DNA of 11,323 nt from Accumulibacter sp. (GTDB lineage: Bacteria > Pseudomonadota > Gammaproteobacteria > Burkholderiales > Rhodocyclaceae), in NCBI GenBank assembly GCA_031276375.1, contig JAISNE010000451.1, positions 1 through 11,323 on the forward strand. Direction: 5' to 3'. The translations under genes were made by a program, and so were the position numbers. Numbering within the stretch: position 1 is the first letter of the stretch; every line of letters starts with the position of its first letter. Of this stretch, positions 7,698 through 11,323 are shown in pieces. The notes under the pieces were generated by a model that worked only from the letters and a program-made list of their open reading frames with translations, was not told the origin of the DNA and ran no database searches.

Positions 7698-8957
7698 ATG
7701 ATGACGAACGGAAAGAAAAAAATCGGGTTGGCCACGCAATTGCTGATCGCGATGGTGGCCGGCGCCGCACTGGGTTGGGTGTTCAAGGGCAGCCACGACC
7801 TATGGGGACAGGTGACGACTCCGGTCGGCAACGTCTTCATTCGCCTGTTGAAGATGACGATTCTGCCGCTGATATTCTTTTCCATCATCTCCGGCGTGGC
7901 GAGCATCGCCGATCTGCGGAAGCTGAAAAAGGTCGGCGGCACCTTCCTCGTGTATTGGGCGGCCGCCTCCGCCATATCCGCCACCTGCGGCATCGTCTGG
8001 TCTTACATCATCCAGCCTGGCGCGGGCATCCAGCTCGACGCCGGGGAGAAATTCAGCACCGAGGGCGTCAGTCTCGTCGAGAGCCTCGTCAAATGGATTC
8101 CCGACAACGTGGCCGCGTCCTTTGCCCAGTTCAACATTTTGCAGGTCATCGTGTTCTCCCTTTTCGTCGGCATGGCCATCGCGACGCTGGTCAGCGAAAA
8201 GAGCGTCCGCGACTGCATCGTCCGCTTTTTCGACTACGGCAACACGCTGATCATCCGGATCGTCGAGATCGTCATGTACTTCGCGCCGATCGGCGTATTC
8301 TGTCTCATGGCCGACGTGACCGGCACGCTGGGACAGGAAGTGCTCACGGGGCTCGGCAAAATGCTGCTTACCCAGTATGTCGCCTACGCCACGATCATCG
8401 TGATCTTTTTCCCGCTCATCCTGAAATTCATCGCAAAGGTCAGGCCCTTGCAGCATTACCTCAACATCTACCCGGCCATGCTGCTGGCTTTCTCCACATG
8501 CAGTTCCAGCGCCACCCTGCCGTTGACGATGAAGTGCTCCAAGGAGCGGGCGGGAGTTCCCAAGGAGACGGTCGACTTGCTGGCGCCTCCGGCGGCGACG
8601 CTCAACATGCAGGCCTGCTGCGCGGAAATGCCCATTTACGCTATTTTCGCCGCCCAGATGTACGGCATCGATTTCGGTTTCGGGCAGTTGGCGATCATCG
8701 TTCTTCTGGGCATCATCATGGCGGCGGGCGTGGCCGGCGTTCCCGGCGGCGGCATCATGATGGCGGCCATCATGATGCAGAGCATGGGCCTGCCCCTGAC
8801 CATCGTGCCCTGGATCGCGGGCATCTATCGATTGATCGACATGCCCAACACCATGCTGAACGTCACCGGCGACACCGTGGGCATGGTGACCACGGCCGCG
8901 GTCCTGGGAGATCTGGACAGGGAAACCTTCGATGCGAGAAAAGGCATGACGGCCTGA
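7698..8957 (+). CDS. Dicarboxylate/amino acid:cation symporter (DAACS, GltP/DctA type) with altered binding site
   Basis: Inner-membrane secondary transporter of the glutamate/dicarboxylate family, 419 residues with eight hydrophobic segments and two hairpin loops. The HP1 serine motif is STCSSSATLP at 266-275 and the HP2 motif is GVAGVPGGGIMM at 344-355. The TM7 cation-site motif, normally NMDGT, is N303-M-Q-A-C, so the Asp is Gln. In TM8 the usual D-x-x-R-T-x-x-N-V-x-G-D reads DMPNTMLNVTGD at 381-392: Asp381, Asn388 and Asp392 are kept, but the Arg that binds the side-chain carboxylate is Asn384. The substrate is therefore probably not an ordinary acidic amino acid or C4-dicarboxylate. Tandem ATGs at 7698 and 7701 follow AAGGA (7690-7694); the second has the better spacing (6 nt). 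Confidence 0.92.
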   Translation: MMTNGKKKIGLATQLLIAMVAGAALGWVFKGSHDLWGQVTTPVGNVFIRLLKMTILPLIFFSIISGVASIADLRKLKKVGGTFLVYWAAASAISATCGIVWSYIIQPGAGIQLDAGEKFSTEGVSLVESLVKWIPDNVAASFAQFNILQVIVFSLFVGMAIATLVSEKSVRDCIVRFFDYGNTLIIRIVEIVMYFAPIGVFCLMADVTGTLGQEVLTGLGKMLLTQYVAYATIIVIFFPLILKFIAKVRPLQHYLNIYPAMLLAFSTCSSSATLPLTMKCSKERAGVPKETVDLLAPPAATLNMQACCAEMPIYAIFAAQMYGIDFGFGQLAIIVLLGIIMAAGVAGVPGGGIMMAAIMMQSMGLPLTIVPWIAGIYRLIDMPNTMLNVTGDTVGMVTTAAVLGDLDRETFDARKGMTA

Positions 8958-8991
8958 ACGGGAAATACGGCATTTCCAGCCGAAGCCGTTT

Positions 8992-9020
8992 GCCTCGCCA
9001 AGAGACGAGGCGTTTCGTAT
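8992..9020 (+). terminator. Possible weak terminator after the symporter
   Basis: GCCTCG (8992-8997) pairs with CGAGGC (9006-9011) around an 8-nt loop and is followed by a T-rich GTTTCGTATTT run, 35 bp after the symporter stop. The stem is short, so this is tentative. Confidence 0.35.
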
Positions 9021-9035
9021 TTCGACAAGCCTTGA
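9017..9035 (+). repeat. 19-bp direct repeat, copy 2 (downstream of symporter)
   Basis: Exact copy of 7408-7426, the 3' end of the asparaginase gene including its stop codon, here in non-coding DNA. Homology does not clearly extend on either side. Confidence 0.9.
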
Positions 9036-9087
9036 GAAAGCCAAGATGCGACACGCGTGCGTGTCGAAATGGCGGACATTCAGGATG

Positions 9088-9118
9088 CCATGCCCTCCAA
9101 GCGAGGGCATGGTTTTCT
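9088..9118 (+). terminator. Rho-independent terminator between symporter and yfcG remnant
   Basis: CCATGCCCTC (9088-9097) pairs perfectly with GAGGGCATGG (9103-9112) over a 5-nt loop, followed by TTTTCT. A 10-bp stem with a T-tract is the classical shape. A smaller hairpin (CGACACGC / GCGTGTCG, 9049-9066) lies just before it. Confidence 0.75.
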
Positions 9119-9250
9119 GCCTTCATCCATTGCTTCCTTGCGCTGCATGCTTCATCCTGTTGCTTCAGTCCCGTGATATTTTGGACTCCGGCGGCCAAGG
9201 AACGATGGATTCCGGTTTAATCAACGTTTTCGCGCGAAAGAGACACGCTC

Positions 9251-9817
9251 ATGATCGACCTTTATTACTGGACGACCCCCAACGGTCACAAGATCACGAT
9301 ATTCCTGGAGGAAACGCGAATTCCCTATCGGATCGTTCCGATCAACATTTCCAGGGGCGATCAGTTTCAGCCGGATTTCCTGCGGATTTCGCCGAACAAC
9401 CGTATTCCGGCGATCGTGGATCACGCGCCGGCCGACAGCGGGGCGCCGATCCCGGTCTTTGAATCGGGGGCGATTCTGCTTTATCTGGCCGAGAAGACCG
9501 GCCGGTTCATCGCATCCGGTCCGAGGGGCCGCGTGGAGACTCTGCAATGGCTTTTCTGGCAGATGGGCGGACTCGGCCCCATGGCCGGACAGAACCATCA
9601 TTTCAGCCAGTACGCGCCGGAGAAGATTCCCTATGCCATCGACCGCTACGTGAAGGAGACGAACCGGCTGTACGGCGTGCTCGACCGGCGCCTTTCCGAC
9701 CGCGAGTTCGTCGCCGGTGATTATTCCATTGCCGACATGGCGGCGTATCCGTGGATCGTTTCCTGGCGGCGGCAGCAGCAGAATCTGGAGGAATTCCCCC
9801 ATCTGATTCGGTTTCTA
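9251..9817 (+). pseudogene. yfcG: Glutathione transferase / disulfide-bond oxidoreductase YfcG, 3'-truncated by an IS
   Basis: The first 185 residues follow E. coli YfcG closely: the N-terminal thioredoxin-like domain with Thr9 and Asn11 in TPNGHKI (glutathione disulfide contacts in YfcG), RISPNNRIPAIVDH at 45-58, ESGAILLYLAEKTG at 71-84, then the helical domain with TLQWLFWQMGGLGPMAGQNHH at 97-117 and DYSIADMAAYPW at 157-168. YfcG is about 215 residues, so about 30 C-terminal residues are lost. After FPHL-IRF the frame runs into the antisense strand of an IS630 element and stays open to 10615, giving a meaningless chimera. The junction is probably the TA at 9816-9817. Start ATG at 9251 matches the YfcG N-terminus; the RBS is weak. 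Confidence 0.88.
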
Positions 9818-10703
9818 ATTTGGAATTGCGTTAATAATCCAATCCCAAGAAGAAATGGAATGGGTAATTTCTGGATGATCTTCCAAATGTTTAAGGCTGG
9901 TCAGCAGATGGTCCTCGACAGCATCGAGCGAAGGGAAGACGCGGTTATGAAAATATTTTTCACGGATATCTTCCCAGATGTTCTCGACCGGATTCAGTTC
10001 CGGAGAATGAGGAGGCAAGAGAAGCAGGCGCATGTTTTTTGGCACCTTCAAGTCGCTACTCTTGTGCCAGCCTGCCCCGTCCATCACCATCACGATGCGG
10101 TCAGTCGCATACCTTTGAGCGATTTCGTCGAGGAATATTGGCATACAGGAGGTGTTGCCGTAGGGGAGAATCAGGCTGTCCCATTGACCGTCCAGGAGAT
10201 TCACCGCACCATAGGCGTAGATGTATTCTCGACAGATCATGCTGGGACACACCGGACGTTCCGGCTTCGGACACCAACAACGCCGACTTTCCGTAATACG
10301 GCCAAAACGCGCTTCGTCCTGAAACATCAACCTCAGCGAGCCTTTCCTCTTCCAAGTCTTCCGGATTCTCCGGAGAACTTCCGGCAGTTTTTTTCCACTC
10401 TTCCTGCGCTTGTACATCGGCCAGGACATGTCGTTTGTCCGGCGCCAACTTTCTCCAGCCATGACGATGCCGCAAATTGTAGGCCGACGCTCGCGCCACG
10501 GCTCGCCCCAGCCGCTCTTCCAAGGCCCGGTGAATCTCCCCGACGACCAAGAGTCCTCCCACCCTCGCCCTTTCAAGAAAAGGCGCCAGAAATCTCTCTT
10601 CTTCCTCCCGGCTGAGATTCGCATGATTCCGAACCCCCTTCGATCCCTTCTCCCCCCGAAACGGCTCTTTGATAAACCCTCGCCTAGCCACAATACTGTT
10701 CAT
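9815..10703 (-). pseudogene. IS630-family transposase, frameshifted and probably 5'-truncated
   Basis: DDE transposase in two frames. From 10703 the first frame carries LSREEEERFLAPFLERA, a winged-helix region and the HRHGWRKLAPDKRH signature, up to EEWKK. The second frame resumes with KLPEVLRRIRKTWKRKGS and holds the DDE site: Asp at 10316-10318 (QDEARFGR), Asp at 10079-10081 (MDGAGWHKS) and Glu at 9983-9985 (SPELNPVENIWED). The frames join at a run of seven A (minus strand, 10394-10388); six A would restore one open frame of 295 residues. The N-terminal helix-turn-helix region that IS630 transposases usually have before the LSxEEE segment is absent, and an in-frame TAA lies directly before the ATG, so the 5' end seems cut off. 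The stop codon TAG (9817-9815) overlaps the inferred target TA. Confidence 0.8.
9816..10703 (-). mobile_element. IS630-family insertion sequence, 3' portion, inserted in yfcG
   Basis: The block is visibly less GC-rich than its neighbours. Its 3' boundary with yfcG is inferred at the TA dinucleotide 9816-9817, since IS630 elements duplicate TA and yfcG similarity ends there. The terminal sequence inward is ATTTGGAATTGCG. At the other edge (about 10691-10706) AATGAACAGTATTGTG shows only a poor, gapped match to it, so I do not call a matching inverted repeat. The right edge is more likely the junction with the IS4-family element than a true IS630 end; it could lie a few bases either side of 10703. 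Confidence 0.65.
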
Positions 10704-11323
10704 TTAGAAAATATTCGTATTATTGGCCGGCAAAGTTGATTGAGAGGATGCTTGCGTTTTCGGAGCTTGAAGTTGCTCATCTTTCTTTTGACGCCGCGCG
10801 GGTTGCGCTTGCCACGACTGGAAACGACATGACCGGAGGCGATCTCTCGCAAGAGGCTATCGAACCAGGTAGGGCGGTACTCAGGGGGGGGAAGGGCCGC
10901 GGAAGCGGGGAGACGGCGTTTGATGACGCGTAGCGCGTGAACGAAGGATAAGTCCTCGGCGGCCTGTTGAGTGCTCTGTGCCGCTTGGCTCATCAGTTTG
11001 CGAATGGCGGTGTGCGCCAGGAGGAGCGCGTGGAACTCCTGTTCGACGAGTTCGACGAGTTCGGGGCGTTTGCTTCGCAGGGTCACGGCGCGTGTCGCCA
11101 GGCGGGTCTTGAGTTCATCGAAGGCCTGCTCGATCGTCCAACGGCGGTGATAGAGCGCGGCCAGCTCGGTCGCGGGCGCCGTGTCGATACCCCGCCAATG
11201 GGTGACGAGGCGATAGGAAGGCTCGGCATCGGGAAGACCGTCGAGCGCGTACTCGATGACACGCACGACCGTTCCATTCACCCGGTGACGCCGATCCTTG
11301 TCGTTCGCGTAAAGAGTCGTCAG
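10700..11323 (-). CDS. IS4-family transposase, C-terminal part, 5' end outside window
   Basis: About 207 codons are visible, from the window edge (LTTLYANDKDRRHRVNG) to a TGA at 10702-10700. The IS4 signature Y-(2)-R-(3)-E-(6)-K is met exactly by YHRRWTIEQAFDELK (around 11127-11171), and its Glu is the third acidic residue of the DDE site; the first two Asp residues lie upstream, off the window. The C-terminal GVKRKMSNFKLRKRK segment is typical of this group. The end, RPIIRIFSK, is close to a plausible native C-terminus, although its last codons lie at the junction with the IS630 element. Whether the full gene is intact cannot be judged here. The stop overlaps the ATG of the IS630 frame (ATGA). 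Confidence 0.85.
   Translation of the reverse strand: MTTLYANDKDRRHRVNGTVVRVIEYALDGLPDAEPSYRLVTHWRGIDTAPATELAALYHRRWTIEQAFDELKTRLATRAVTLRSKRPELVELVEQEFHALLLAHTAIRKLMSQAAQSTQQAAEDLSFVHALRVIKRRLPASAALPPPEYRPTWFDSLLREIASGHVVSSRGKRNPRGVKRKMSNFKLRKRKHPLNQLCRPIIRIFSK
10704..11323 (-). mobile_element. IS4-family insertion sequence, partial
   Basis: The right edge of the window lies inside this element, and its transposase gene fills it. Its 3' end should lie within a few tens of bases of the transposase stop at 10700, but I could not define a terminal repeat without the other end. The exact limit may lie a little left of 10704, in the TAAATGAACAGTATTG stretch. Confidence 0.6.

Noticed and set aside
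9251..10615. A 454-codon open frame starting as YfcG and continuing to 10615
   Set aside because: Only the first 185 or so residues are glutathione transferase; the rest is the antisense strand of the IS630 transposase and is not a real fusion protein.

Overview
The window reads as chromosome of a GC-rich Betaproteobacterium; Rhodocyclales or Neisseriales-like is my guess. The evidence is the gene order (gatC-gatA divergent from mreB, then a birA-coaX pair), the type III pantothenate kinase and the strong G/C third-position bias. I worked by reading the sequence only; no database search was possible.

Layout. Positions 1-2827 and 3024-4546 are housekeeping genes. gatA (3' end outside the window) and gatC lie on the minus strand. 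mreB diverges from them on the plus strand. A translationally coupled pair follows: birA (a HTH-less biotin protein ligase) and coaX. The usual mreC/mreD partners are not next to mreB.

Positions 4547-5192 carry no intact gene. They hold what looks like the C-terminal remnant of a membrane protein (about 4860-5096), then a long GC-rich hairpin (5101-5160).

Positions 5193-8957 look like an accessory catabolic module: a 418-residue protein of a family I do not recognise, overlapping by 4 bp a cytoplasmic L-asparaginase-type amidohydrolase, followed by a DAACS (glutamate/dicarboxylate-type) symporter. The symporter has a near-consensus sigma-54 promoter of its own. Its substrate-binding and cation-binding motifs depart from the acidic amino-acid consensus, with Asn in place of the carboxylate-binding Arg. 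The module would import a small amino-acid-like compound and hydrolyse an amide from it, with the unknown protein doing another step; this is inference. A 19-bp perfect direct repeat brackets the symporter, which hints that it arrived or was rearranged as a cassette.

Positions 9251-11323 are a mobile-element graveyard. A yfcG-type glutathione transferase gene is cut about 30 codons before its normal end by an IS630-family element in antisense orientation. That element has a frameshift at a seven-A run and lacks its 5' end, where it abuts the 3' end of an IS4-family transposase that runs off the window. The simplest reading is nested insertion: IS630 into yfcG, then IS4 into IS630.
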